Counted from the stretch's first letter, positions 16,529 through 25,172 are shown. The stretch: 64,000 nt of DNA from Streptomyces sp. WMMC500 (GCF_027497195.1 NZ_CP114905.1:5157001-5221000); one strand, 5' to 3'. The notes: generated by a model not told the origin, from the sequence alone. Program-made: numbers and translations.

Positions 16529-17827
16529 ATGTCCGCCGCACGCCCGCCGGCACCCGACCGGGACGCCGCCGCCGGCCCCCGCTCCGACCCCGCCACCGGC
16601 CCGGGGTCCGCCCTCCCGCCGCCCGGCCCCTTCCGGCCCGCCTTCTGGCGCAGCCCGCTGCGCGGCCCGTGGTTCACCTCGCTCCTCGGCACGGTCCTCC
16701 TCGTCGGCCTTCCGGTGATGCTGCTGACCGGCCTGCTGTCGTACGCCGCCTACAACCCCGGCCTCCACGGCAACGACCGCACCCCCGGCAAGGGCCTCCT
16801 CGGCTTCTACCTCTTCGCCTGGCCCACCGACCCCCACTGGCTCTACCGCCTCAACCAGGGCGTCCACGTCACCCTCGGCGTCGCCCTCGTCCCCGTCCTG
16901 CTCGCGAAGCTCTGGTCCGTGGTGCCCCGCCTCTTCGCCTGGCCGCCGCTGCGCTCCGCCCGGCACGCGCTGGAGCGCGGCTCGATCCTGCTCCTGGTGG
17001 CCAGCGGGCTCTTCGAGTTCGTGACCGGCATCATCAACATGCAGCTCTTCTACGTCTTCCCCGGCTCCTTCTACACCCTCCACTTCTACGGCGCGTGGGT
17101 GTTCCTCGCCGCCCTCGTCGTCCACCTCGCCACCCGCATCCCCAAGCTGCGCCGCGGGCTGCGCGACCAGGGCATGCACGAACTGCGCGCGCCCGACCCC
17201 GCGCCGCCGACGATCTCGCGGCGCGGTGCCGTGGCGCTGGTGGGCGCGGGTTCGCTGGGCCTGGTCGCGGTCACCGCGGGGCAGAGCATCGGCGGCCCGC
17301 TGCGCCGCACCGCGCTCCTCGCCCCGCACGGCGGCGGCGACCCGGGCGAAGGACCGAACGGCTTCCAGATCAACAAGACCGCCGCCGCCCTCGGCATCGA
17401 GCCGGCCGACATCGGCGAGCGCTGGCGGCTGGTCGTACGCGCCGGGAACGGCCGCCGCGCGGTGTTCACCCGGGCGGAGCTGCTGGAACTGCCGCAGCAC
17501 ACGGCGTCGCTGCCGATCGCATGTGTCGAGGGCTGGTCGACGGACGACCAACTGTGGCGCGGGGTCCGGCTCGCGGACCTCGCCGCGCTGGTGGGGGCGG
17601 AGGAGGAGGGGGTGTTTGCGGAGTCGGTGCAGGAGAAGGGGACGTTCAAGGCGGCGTCGCTGCGGGACAACCAGGTGCGCGATCCGCGGTCGTTGCTGGC
17701 GCTCCACGTCAACGGCGCGCCGCTGTCCCGCGATCACGGGTACCCGGCGCGGATCATCGTCCCGGCCAACCCCGGGGTGCACAACACGAAGTGGGTCACC
17801 CGGCTGACGTTCGGAGAGCTGCCGTGA
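16529..17827 (+). CDS. Fused cytochrome b561-like / molybdopterin-dependent oxidoreductase
   Basis: This 432-residue protein joins two halves. Residues 45-205 form a membrane domain with four helices and histidines in NQGVHVTLG, SARHALERG, FYTLHFYG and LVVHLAT, as in diheme b561-type cytochromes. After a linker and another helix (233-252), residues 275-432 form a sulfite-oxidase-like Moco domain. Its LPIACVEGWSTDD holds the expected cysteine ligand (Cys332), and the C-terminus reads VPANPGVHNTKWV. It probably passes electrons between the membrane and an extracytoplasmic substrate. The GTGA stop/start overlap couples it to the next membrane protein. Confidence 0.88.
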   Translation: MSAARPPAPDRDAAAGPRSDPATGPGSALPPPGPFRPAFWRSPLRGPWFTSLLGTVLLVGLPVMLLTGLLSYAAYNPGLHGNDRTPGKGLLGFYLFAWPTDPHWLYRLNQGVHVTLGVALVPVLLAKLWSVVPRLFAWPPLRSARHALERGSILLLVASGLFEFVTGIINMQLFYVFPGSFYTLHFYGAWVFLAALVVHLATRIPKLRRGLRDQGMHELRAPDPAPPTISRRGAVALVGAGSLGLVAVTAGQSIGGPLRRTALLAPHGGGDPGEGPNGFQINKTAAALGIEPADIGERWRLVVRAGNGRRAVFTRAELLELPQHTASLPIACVEGWSTDDQLWRGVRLADLAALVGAEEEGVFAESVQEKGTFKAASLRDNQVRDPRSLLALHVNGAPLSRDHGYPARIIVPANPGVHNTKWVTRLTFGELP

Positions 17828-18729
17828 GCGGGGAAGGAGCGCCGGACGGCGCGCGGAAGCCGGACGAGGGGCAGGGGCCCGACGAGGTGCGTAAGCCGGA
17901 CGGCGCGCGGAAGCCGGACGAGGGGCAAGGGACCGACGAGGTGCGTAAGCCGGACGGTGCGCGGGAGCCGGACGGTGCGCAAGAGCCTGGCGGCGCGCGG
18001 GAGCCGGACGGTGTGCGGCAGCCTGCCGACGGACAGGAACCGGACCGCGCACCGCGGCCGGACGGCCGCGGCGGGCCCGGCGGCGGGGGCTCGGGCCCGG
18101 CCGGGGAGCCCGCGCCGCCCACGCGGCCCGGCGGTGGTGACGGCGGCGGTGGCGGTGATCGTGGCGGTGACGGTGACGGTGGCGGTGTCCCTACGGGATC
18201 CGCCGCCCGGTCCGCGCGTCACCTCTCCGGTCTCGCCCGCGACGCCCTCACCCCCGCGACCGTACGCCGCCTGCTCGCGCCCGGGCCGCTCCCCACCCTC
18301 GTCCTCCTCCTCGCCTCCTTCGCGCTCACCGGCTACGCCGCCGTCCGCCTCTTCGACAAGCACCCCCTCGCCGTCGCCCTGTGGCTGGTCGCCGCGGCGA
18401 TCCTGCACGACCTCGCGCTGGTGCCCCTGTACTCGCTCGCCGACCGCGGCGCACGGCGCGTACTGGGGCCGCGGCTGGTGAACTACGTCCGCTTCCCGGC
18501 CGTCGTCTCCGGGCTGCTGCTGCTCGTCTACTTCCCGCTCATCCTCCGCCAGGTGGGGCGCTACGAGCGCGTCACCGGCCTGCCCGCCGACGCCTACCTG
18601 TACCGCTGGCTGCTGATCACCGCCGGCCTGTTCGCGGCGTCGGCTCTGGTGCTCGCAGCGCGGCGAACCGTCGCCCGACCGCGGTCCAGCGGTCCTCCTC
18701 CTGCCAGCGGCCCGCCGCCGCGTACCTGA
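17824..18729 (+). CDS. Membrane protein with repetitive acidic/basic N-terminal tail
   Basis: This 301-residue protein is coupled to the oxidoreductase by a GTGA overlap. Residues 1-130 are low-complexity, built from repeats such as DGARKPDEGQG and GGAREPDG, followed by a glycine-rich run. Residues 155-295 hold about four transmembrane helices (for example LPTLVLLLASFALTGYAAVR). I do not recognise the family. The partner gene suggests an accessory subunit of the redox enzyme. The last 113 bp overlap the 3' end of the convergent methyltransferase gene. Confidence 0.75.
   Translation: MSGEGAPDGARKPDEGQGPDEVRKPDGARKPDEGQGTDEVRKPDGAREPDGAQEPGGAREPDGVRQPADGQEPDRAPRPDGRGGPGGGGSGPAGEPAPPTRPGGGDGGGGGDRGGDGDGGGVPTGSAARSARHLSGLARDALTPATVRRLLAPGPLPTLVLLLASFALTGYAAVRLFDKHPLAVALWLVAAAILHDLALVPLYSLADRGARRVLGPRLVNYVRFPAVVSGLLLLVYFPLILRQVGRYERVTGLPADAYLYRWLLITAGLFAASALVLAARRTVARPRSSGPPPASGPPPRT
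17841..17948 (+). repeat. 54-bp in-frame tandem repeat (two copies)
   Basis: Copies 17841-17894 and 17895-17948 differ at two positions only and encode an 18-residue unit (DGARKPDEGQGPDEVRKP). Degenerate copies continue to about 18030. The length is a multiple of 3, so copy-number change would preserve the frame. Confidence 0.9.
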
Positions 18730-19849
18730 GCAGGGCGGGCAGCCCGACCCGGGCCCACGGGAAGCCGTGGTGGGCGCGATCGGGGCGGCGGCCCGCGGGG
18801 TCGCCGCGGACCCCGTCGGTGACGTGCACGTGCACGCGCTCGTCCACGTCGTCGTCGGCGGCGACCTCCACGACCAGCCGCCCCCCGGGCCGCAGCAGCA
18901 CCGCGGCGCGGGCCAGGAGGGCGGCGGGGTCGCCGCCGATGCCGACGTTGCCGTCGATGAGCAGCGCGGTGCCCCAGCGGCCCTCGCCGGGCAGCGGCTC
19001 GAACACCGACCGCCGCAGCGCGGCGGCACCGCGCGACCGCGCGTGCGCGACGGCCTCGGAGCTGACGTCGACGCCGAGCGCGGGACGCCCCAGCGCGGCG
19101 AGCGCGGCCACGAGCCGCCCGGGCCCGCAGCCGATGTCCAGCACGGGCCCGGTACACCGCCGCAGCACGGTCACGTCGGCGCCCTCGGCCGCCCCGCACC
19201 ACCGCTCCACGTCGAGCGGCAGCAGCCACCCGTCACGCCGCCGCAGGAAGAGCGGCCCGGCGCCGCTGCGCAGGGCGTGCGCGTAGGGGTCGGCGCGGTC
19301 CCAGGCGGCGTCGTCGGCGATGTCGGGGACGTCGTGGCGGGGCGGCCCGGGCGCGACGGGCGCGGTGGGGTGGCCAGGGGACCGCGGCAGGGCGGCGGGC
19401 CGGGGCGGGGGAGTCGTGAGGTGAGACACGGGTTGCGGGGCGCCGGGGCGGGAGGCCGCGGGGTGGCGCGTCGCGGGCGGGGTGTCCGCCGGCCGGCTTG
19501 CGCCGGGCAGTGCGGTCTCCGTCCGGGTGTGGGGGCGCGGCGACGGGGAGGGCTGCGGGTCGTACGGTCCGGGCGCCGGTTGCCGGGCGGGCAGGGTGTC
19601 CGCGGGCCGGCTCGTGCCGGGTACGGCGGTCTCCGCCGGCGTGCCGGCGCCGGCGGTGGGTTCCGGCCGGGGGCCGGGTGACGGAGCGGACCGGGCGTCG
19701 TACGGGTCGGCCGCTGGCTGCGCGGCGGGCCGGGCGGCGGGCGCACGGCTCGTCTCGCCCGCGGCCGTCCCGGACCGCGGGTCGGATCCGGCAGGCGTGA
19801 CGGGGTACGGGGAGGGGCCGGAGGGGCGGCGGCGTGGGGTCGATGTCAT
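18617..19849 (-). CDS. Class I SAM-dependent methyltransferase with long disordered N-terminus
   Basis: This is a 410-residue protein. The first 180 or so residues are Pro/Ala/Thr-rich and disordered. The catalytic domain follows, with the SAM motif GPVLDIGCGPGRLVAALAAL and the acidic LGVDVSSEAV, then LLRPGGRLVVEV. It starts with an ATGA overlap to the TIGR04282 glycosyltransferase stop, third in a GT2-TIGR04282-methyltransferase operon. The disordered extension is much longer than usual for this family. The acceptor is unknown; a glycan or lipid carrier would fit the context. Confidence 0.85.
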   Translation of the reverse strand: MTSTPRRRPSGPSPYPVTPAGSDPRSGTAAGETSRAPAARPAAQPAADPYDARSAPSPGPRPEPTAGAGTPAETAVPGTSRPADTLPARQPAPGPYDPQPSPSPRPHTRTETALPGASRPADTPPATRHPAASRPGAPQPVSHLTTPPPRPAALPRSPGHPTAPVAPGPPRHDVPDIADDAAWDRADPYAHALRSGAGPLFLRRRDGWLLPLDVERWCGAAEGADVTVLRRCTGPVLDIGCGPGRLVAALAALGRPALGVDVSSEAVAHARSRGAAALRRSVFEPLPGEGRWGTALLIDGNVGIGGDPAALLARAAVLLRPGGRLVVEVAADDDVDERVHVHVTDGVRGDPAGRRPDRAHHGFPWARVGLPALLRYAAAGRWQEEDRWTAVGRRFAALRAPEPTPRTGRR

Positions 19850-20619
19850 CCGGCGGCTCGGCCGAGTGCGGTGCCGTCGAGCGCCGTGCCGCCGGCCGCC
19901 GATGCGTCCGGTGCCGAGGCGTCCGGTGCCGCGGGCTCCGGTGCCGCGGCGTCGGCCGCCGCGCCGTCGAGGGCCGCCCGGTCCCGGGCGCCCAGGCGGT
20001 GTGCCGTGGCGGCGAACCGGCCGCCCGGGGCGGCGGCTTCGGCGACCGGCGGGACGTCCGCCGCGGTGTCCACGTCGCGCAGCGGCGGCAACTCCCGTAC
20101 GCGCAGGCCCGCCGCGAGCAGCCGGCGCTGCTGCGCGGCGCCCGTGTACGCCGTCGACATCGGTACGCCGCGCAGCAGTTCGGGGTCCGGCCGCGCCAGG
20201 CCCAGCGCCCAGAAGCCGCCGTCCAGCGCCGGGCCGAGGTAGGCGTCGCAGGCCGACCAGGCGTCGTCGGCCAGGGCGGGCGCCAGCAGGCCGGCGGTGA
20301 GTTGCGGGGTGTCCATGCCGACGAGCAGCGCAGGACCCGTACAGCCGCCGAACGCGGCGGCCAGCCGCTCGTCGAGGCCGCCCGCGGCCTGCGGCACGAC
20401 GGTGAAGCCGGGCGGCAGCCAGTCGCCGGGCGCGCCGTCGAGGACGAGTACGCGGCGCCGGGCGGGCAGGTCCCGTACGACGGCGAGCGTGTCGGCGAGC
20501 GCGGCCTCCGCGAGCTGCGCCGCCTCGGCGGGGGTGTACGCGGGGGTGAGCCGGGTCTTCACCCGGCCCGGCCGGGGCTCCTTGGCGACGACGAGTACGG
20601 TGACGTCCCCGCCGGTCAC
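19846..20619 (-). CDS. TIGR04282/DUF2064 family glycosyltransferase
   Basis: This is a 257-residue GT-A-type protein. The opening VLVVAKEPRPGRVKTRLTP is the family signature (nucleotide-binding loop), followed by LLVGMDTPQLTAGLL and LGPALDGGFWALGL. The family is annotated from an arsenosugar biosynthesis gene, but most members, as here, occur beside a GT2 enzyme and have no proven substrate. The GTG at 20619 overlaps the end of the GT2 gene by 4 bp, and its own stop overlaps the methyltransferase ATG, so the three are tightly coupled. Confidence 0.88.
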   Translation of the reverse strand: MTGGDVTVLVVAKEPRPGRVKTRLTPAYTPAEAAQLAEAALADTLAVVRDLPARRRVLVLDGAPGDWLPPGFTVVPQAAGGLDERLAAAFGGCTGPALLVGMDTPQLTAGLLAPALADDAWSACDAYLGPALDGGFWALGLARPDPELLRGVPMSTAYTGAAQQRRLLAAGLRVRELPPLRDVDTAADVPPVAEAAAPGGRFAATAHRLGARDRAALDGAAADAAAPEPAAPDASAPDASAAGGTALDGTALGRAAG

Positions 20620-21767
20620 CGCCCCGCCTCCGCGCCGGAACCTCCGGTGGAACCACCCGTGGGTCCGGCCGGCCGCGAGCCGCCACCGCCGCCCCGGCCG
20701 CCCGGGGCGCGCCCCGCGGCTGCGCCGGCACCCGCACGCGCCCGCGAGCCGGCACCCGCACCTGAGCCTGACCCGGCGCCGGCAGCCGTACGCGCCTGCG
20801 ACCCCGCGCCCGCACGGGGCCCCGAGCCAACGCCCGCACCTGCGCCCGAATCCGCCCCGGCAGCCGTACCCTGCCCCGAGCCCGCACCCGAGCCCGCACG
20901 CGCCTCCGAGCCCGCACGCGCCTCCGAGCCCGCACCCGAGCCCACACGCGCCTCCGAGCCCGCACGCGCCTCCGAGCCCGCACCCGAGCCCACACGCGCC
21001 TCCGAGTCCGCGCCCGCGCCTGCACGTGGCCCCAGGGCGGGGCCTGTTCCGGCACCTGAACCCGCCCCGGCAGCCGAACCCGCTCCGCGCCCGCCGACGC
21101 CTCCCGTGCCCTCCCCCGGTGCCGTCCGCAGGACGCCCCGCATGTCGTGGACCGCGTGCCACGTGCCCCGCCACGTCCCCGTCACCTTCGACTTCCCCGT
21201 CCGCGGCGCGTACGGCACCGGCAGCTCCTCGATCCGCCACCCCGCGTCCGCGGCCCGTACCACCATCTCCAGCGGGTATCCGCTGCGCCGGTCCGCCACC
21301 TCCAGACCCAGCAGTGCCGTCCGCCGGGCGGCCCGCATCGGCCCCAGGTCGTGCACGCGCACCCCCGTGCGGCGGTACAGCATGCGCGCCAGCGCCACGT
21401 TGCCCGCCCGGGCGTGCAGGGGCCACGCCCCGCGCGTGGTCGGGCGGCGCCGGCCGAGGACGAGGTCCGCGGTGCCCGCCGTGATCCGGGCGGTGAGCAG
21501 GGGCAGCAGGCCGGGGTCCAGGGAGCCGTCGCAGTCGCAGAAGCAGACCAGCTCGGCCGTGGCCGCCCGCAGGCCCGCCGCGCAGGCGGCGCCGAAGCCG
21601 CGCCGCGGCTCGTGCACGACGGTGGCGCCGAGTTCACGGGCGAGGTCGCCGGAGCCGTCCGTGGAGCCGTTGTCGACCACGATCGCGCGCCAGCCTGCGG
21701 GGATACGGGCCAGGACCCGGGGCAGCGCGGCGGCTTCGTCCAGACAGGGGAGTACGACGTCGGTCAT
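20616..21767 (-). CDS. GT2 family glycosyltransferase with Gly/Ser/Ala-rich repeat tail
   Basis: This is a 383-residue protein. Residues 1-215 are a GT-A glycosyltransferase of the DPM/GtrB-like branch: MTDVVLPCLDEAAALP, VVDNGSTDGS and CDCDGSLDPG (metal-binding DCDG). Residues after about 235 form a long tail built from GSEARAGSEARVGSGAG-like repeats, with no obvious homolog. The ATG lies 7 nt after TAGGGT on the minus strand and has no Shine-Dalgarno, so it is probably leaderless. First gene of a three-gene operon. Confidence 0.88.
   Translation of the reverse strand: MTDVVLPCLDEAAALPRVLARIPAGWRAIVVDNGSTDGSGDLARELGATVVHEPRRGFGAACAAGLRAATAELVCFCDCDGSLDPGLLPLLTARITAGTADLVLGRRRPTTRGAWPLHARAGNVALARMLYRRTGVRVHDLGPMRAARRTALLGLEVADRRSGYPLEMVVRAADAGWRIEELPVPYAPRTGKSKVTGTWRGTWHAVHDMRGVLRTAPGEGTGGVGGRGAGSAAGAGSGAGTGPALGPRAGAGADSEARVGSGAGSEARAGSEARVGSGAGSEARAGSEARAGSGAGSGQGTAAGADSGAGAGVGSGPRAGAGSQARTAAGAGSGSGAGAGSRARAGAGAAAGRAPGGRGGGGGSRPAGPTGGSTGGSGAEAGR
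20901..20996 (-). repeat. Perfect 48-bp in-frame tandem repeat in the GT2 tail
   Basis: 20901-20948 and 20949-20996 are identical; partial units flank them on both sides. Each copy encodes 16 residues of the Gly/Ser/Glu/Ala/Arg tail. The sharp identity suggests a recent duplication. Confidence 0.9.
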
Positions 21768-21891
21768 GGCCAATACCCTACGAGCGCAAAAGCCGCATAG
21801 CGGACACACGGTTCTTACGAATCACGGACATCGCCCGTCGCCATCCGTTCGGCCCCCGCCGGTCCGTCGCCGACCATGCCACGCTGGCGTC

Positions 21892-22740
21892 ATGGACCCC
21901 GCCCCGCCGGCCCGGCCCCGGCCCTCCGGCCACCCGGCCCGCGTGCTCGTCGTCGACGACGACCCCACCGTCGCCGAGGTCGTCGCCGGCTACCTCGACC
22001 GCGCCGGCTACGCCGTCGACCGCGCCGCCGACGGCCCGCAGGCGCTGGCCGCCGCCGAGACCGCGCGCCCCGACCTCGTCGTGCTCGACCTGATGCTGCC
22101 CGGCATGGACGGCCTGGAGGTCTGCGCGAAGCTGCGCGACACCGGCCCCGTACCGGTGATCATGCTCACCGCCCGCGGCGACGAGGACGACCGCATCCTC
22201 GGCCTCGAACTGGGCGCCGACGACTACGTCACCAAGCCGTTCAGCCCCCGCGAGCTGGTGCTGCGCGTCGAGTCCGTGCTCCGCCGCAGCCGCGTCGCGG
22301 CGCCCGCCGGCGGCGGACTGAGCGGCGCCGGGCTCACCGTGGACCCGGCCGCGCGCCGGGCCGCCAAGAACGGGGCCGAGCTGGCGCTGACCCTGCGGGA
22401 GTTCGACCTGCTCGCGCACTTCCTGCGGCACCCGGGGCGGGTGTTCGGGCGGGAGGAGCTGATGCGGGAGGTGTGGGGCTGGGAGTTCGGCGACCTGTCG
22501 ACGGTGACCGTGCACGTGCGGCGGCTGCGCGGCAAGGTCGAGGACGACCCGGCCCGGCCGCGGCTGATCACCACGGTCTGGGGGGTCGGCTACCGTTTCG
22601 ACGCGTCGGCCGCGCCCGGTGCGGTAAGGGAGGGCGCGTACGATCGCGACGCAGACCCGGACCCACGGACCGATCCCCGCAGCGGCCCCGGCCGCGAGAA
22701 CGATCCGGCACGCGAGACACCCAGAGGCGACCTCCCGTGA
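21892..22740 (+). CDS. OmpR-family response regulator
   Basis: This 282-residue protein has a receiver domain (about 17-130) with VLVVDDDPTVAEVV, phospho-acceptor Asp in LDLMLPGMDG and the lysine in YVTKPFSPREL. A winged-helix output domain (about 150-240, with LALTLREFDLLAHFLRHPGRV and STVTVHVRRLRGKVEDD) follows. The C-terminal 35 residues are disordered. The stop overlaps the kinase start (GTGA). It probably controls the adjoining surface-glycan genes, which are divergent on its left, but target sites are not visible. Confidence 0.93.
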   Translation: MDPAPPARPRPSGHPARVLVVDDDPTVAEVVAGYLDRAGYAVDRAADGPQALAAAETARPDLVVLDLMLPGMDGLEVCAKLRDTGPVPVIMLTARGDEDDRILGLELGADDYVTKPFSPRELVLRVESVLRRSRVAAPAGGGLSGAGLTVDPAARRAAKNGAELALTLREFDLLAHFLRHPGRVFGREELMREVWGWEFGDLSTVTVHVRRLRGKVEDDPARPRLITTVWGVGYRFDASAAPGAVREGAYDRDADPDPRTDPRSGPGRENDPARETPRGDLP

Positions 22741-23885
22741 ACGACATCCTCCTCATGGCCGCGTTCGCCTTCCTCGGCGCCGCCGTCGCCGGCGTCCTCG
22801 GCGCCGTCGCCCTGCGCCTGCTGCGCAACCGCTCCCTCGTCGTCTCCGTCTCCGTCGTCGCCGCGACCGCCGTCACCGCGATGCTGCTCGGCACCCTCGC
22901 GGTGGCCCGGGAGATGTTCCTCTCCGGGCACGACCTCACCGTCGTCAGCATCGTCTGCCTCATGGCCGCGGTCGTCTCCCTCGCCACCGCCGTGCTGCTC
23001 GGCCGCTGGGTCGTCGCCCGCAGCAACGCGCTGGCGGCGGCGACCCGTTCGTTCGGGCACGCCTTCGCCGAGGGCGGCTCCTTCGCGCCCCCCGCCGGCG
23101 ACGCGACCGCCGAACTGGCGGGGCTGAGCCGGGAGCTGGCGGCCACCGCCGAGCGGCTGGCGCAGTCGCGGCAGCGCGAGCGGGCGCTGGACGCCTCCCG
23201 GCGCGAGCTGGTCGCGTGGATCTCGCACGACCTGCGGACGCCGCTGGCGGGGCTGCGCGCCATGGCGGAGGCGCTGGAGGACGGCATGGCCGCCGACCCC
23301 GGCCGCTACCACCGGCAGATCCGGGCCGAGACCGAGCGCCTCGACGCCATGGTCGGCGACCTCTTCGAGCTCTCCCGCATCCACGCGGGCGCCCTCGCGC
23401 TGGCGCCCACGCGGATGTCGGTGTACGACCTCGTCGGCGACGCGCTCGCGGGCGCGGATCCGCTCGCGCGCGAGCACGGCGTCCGGCTCGTGGGCGAGCC
23501 CCCGGAGCCGGCGGCGGCGGTGCCCGTGGAGGTCGACGGCAAGGAGATGACCCGGGTGCTGGGCAACCTCCTCGTCAACGCCATCCGCCGCACCCCCGCC
23601 GACGGCACCGTCGCCGTGACGGTCGCCGTGACGGAACAGGAGGGCGCGGCGGTGGTCGTCTCGGTGACCGACCAGTGCGGCGGCATACCGGAGGAGGACC
23701 TGACGCGGGTCTTCGACACGGGCTGGCGGGGCAACCACGCCCGTACGCCCGTGCCGCCCGCGGGGGCGGGGCTGGGGCTGGCGATCGTGCGGGGGATCGT
23801 CGAGGCGCACCGCGGGCGCGCGGAGGTGCGCAACGTGCCGGGGGGCTGCCGCTTCGAGGTCACCCTCCCCGCGGCGACGGGCTGA
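22737..23885 (+). CDS. Membrane sensor histidine kinase
   Basis: This is a 382-residue kinase. Two or three N-terminal helices with only short extracytoplasmic loops are followed by a HAMP-like linker. The HisKA box is LVAWISHDLRTPLAGLRAM, with the phospho-accepting histidine in SHDLRTPL. The ATPase has the N-box LGNLLVNAIRRTP and glycine-rich GAGLGLAIVRGIVEAH. The lack of a large sensor domain suggests membrane or cell-envelope sensing. Co-translated with the upstream OmpR-type regulator. Confidence 0.93.
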   Translation: MNDILLMAAFAFLGAAVAGVLGAVALRLLRNRSLVVSVSVVAATAVTAMLLGTLAVAREMFLSGHDLTVVSIVCLMAAVVSLATAVLLGRWVVARSNALAAATRSFGHAFAEGGSFAPPAGDATAELAGLSRELAATAERLAQSRQRERALDASRRELVAWISHDLRTPLAGLRAMAEALEDGMAADPGRYHRQIRAETERLDAMVGDLFELSRIHAGALALAPTRMSVYDLVGDALAGADPLAREHGVRLVGEPPEPAAAVPVEVDGKEMTRVLGNLLVNAIRRTPADGTVAVTVAVTEQEGAAVVVSVTDQCGGIPEEDLTRVFDTGWRGNHARTPVPPAGAGLGLAIVRGIVEAHRGRAEVRNVPGGCRFEVTLPAATG

Positions 23886-23915
23886 CGCGCGCCGTACGCC
23901 GCCGGGTCCCCGCCG

Positions 23916-25013
23916 CTACCGCTGCCCCACCCCCAGCGGCGACTTCGCGAACTCCGTCACCCCCTCCTCGAACCCCACCGCCGGCCGCCACCCCAGCTCG
24001 GCCCGCAGCCGCGCCGAGTCCGCCGTGATGTGCCGGACGTCCCCGAGGCGGTACTCGCCGGTGACCCGCGGCGCCGGCCCGCCGTACGCCGCGGCCAGCG
24101 CCGTCGCCAGCTCGCCGACGGTGTGGACGTCCCCGCTGCCGGCGTTGTACGCGGTGAGCGTCCCCGCCTCCGCGACTCCGGCTGCCTCCCCGGCTTCGGC
24201 TGCCCCCCCGACTTCGTCTCGGTACACCGCCTCCAGCGCCCGCACGTTGGCCTCCGCGATGTCCCGTACGTGGACGAAGTCCCGCCGCTGCGCCCCGTCC
24301 TCGTACACCCGCGGCGCCTCGCCCCGCTCCAGCGCCGAGCGGAAGAAGGAGGCGACGCCCGCGTACGGGGTGTCGCGCGGCATGCCGGGGCCGTACACGT
24401 TGTGGTAGCGCAGCGACACGGCACGCGCGCCCGTGACGCGCGCCCACACGCCCGCGATGTGCTCCTGCGCCAGCTTCGTCGCCGCGTACACGCTCCGCGG
24501 GTCCACCGGCGCGTCCTCCGCCACCAGCCCCGGCCGCAACTCCGCGCCGCAGCGCGGGCACCGCGGCTCGAAGCGCCCGCCCGCGAGGTCCGCCTCCGCC
24601 CGCGGCCGGGGCCGTACGGCGCCGTGCGCGGCGCAGTCGTAGCGCCCTTCCCCGTACACGACCATCGACCCCGCCAGCACCAGCCGCCGCACCCCCGCGT
24701 CCGCCATCGCGGTCAGCAGCACGGCGGTGCCGAGGTCGTTGGCGCCGACGTACGCGGGTGCGTCCGCGAAGTCCTCCGTGAGGCCGACCATCGCGGCCTG
24801 GTGGCAGACCGCGTCGGCCCCGGCGAGCGCCGCCGCGACGGCGTCGCGGTCCCGTACGTCGCCGTGGACGTACGCCTCGTACGCCCCGCGCCGCTCGCCG
24901 GGCGGGCCCGCGTCCCGTACGTCCAGTACCACCGCCTCGTGCCCCCGCTCCGCGAAGGCGGAGACCACGTGCGATCCGATGAACCCGGCGCCGCCGGTGA
25001 CGAGTACGCGCAT
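23916..25013 (-). CDS. NAD-dependent epimerase/dehydratase (extended SDR)
   Basis: This is a 365-residue SDR. The Rossmann motif is LVTGGAGFIGSHVV, the catalytic Tyr-Lys are in SVYAATKLAQEH, and NVYGPG is the usual nucleotide-sugar epimerase motif. An insertion carries CPRC, a possible metal knuckle. It should act on a UDP- or dTDP-sugar. It is in the same neighbourhood as the GT2/TIGR04282 genes. The ATG lies 7 nt after TAGGCT with no Shine-Dalgarno, so it is probably leaderless. Confidence 0.9.
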   Translation of the reverse strand: MRVLVTGGAGFIGSHVVSAFAERGHEAVVLDVRDAGPPGERRGAYEAYVHGDVRDRDAVAAALAGADAVCHQAAMVGLTEDFADAPAYVGANDLGTAVLLTAMADAGVRRLVLAGSMVVYGEGRYDCAAHGAVRPRPRAEADLAGGRFEPRCPRCGAELRPGLVAEDAPVDPRSVYAATKLAQEHIAGVWARVTGARAVSLRYHNVYGPGMPRDTPYAGVASFFRSALERGEAPRVYEDGAQRRDFVHVRDIAEANVRALEAVYRDEVGGAAEAGEAAGVAEAGTLTAYNAGSGDVHTVGELATALAAAYGGPAPRVTGEYRLGDVRHITADSARLRAELGWRPAVGFEEGVTEFAKSPLGVGQR

Positions 25014-25071
25014 GCCGGCGAGCCTAGGGTCGCCGGCCGCGGCCGGCGGGCACTGCCACGCCCGCCGTCAC

Positions 25072-25121
25072 ACTCCGGTAAGGGACCGGGCAGGACTCCC
25101 GTAGGCGGGGACTCCGGTAAG
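25072..25121 (+). repeat. Triplet of ACTCC(G/C)GTA direct repeats
   Basis: Units start at 25072, 25095 and 25111 (ACTCCGGTAAG, ACTCCCGTAGG, ACTCCGGTAAG) within the divergent SDR/encapsulin region. They lie 52-101 bp upstream of the encapsulin -35 box and could be activator sites. Confidence 0.5.
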
Positions 25122-25172
25122 AGGGCAGACCTATCCAGGAATCAAGACAGATATTCCTACTCTTTCGAGCGA

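Noticed and set aside
18617..21055. Single 812-codon minus-strand frame spanning methyltransferase and glycosyltransferases
   Set aside because: Only the part from 19849 down has methyltransferase similarity; the upstream part is out of frame with the TIGR04282 and GT2 genes.
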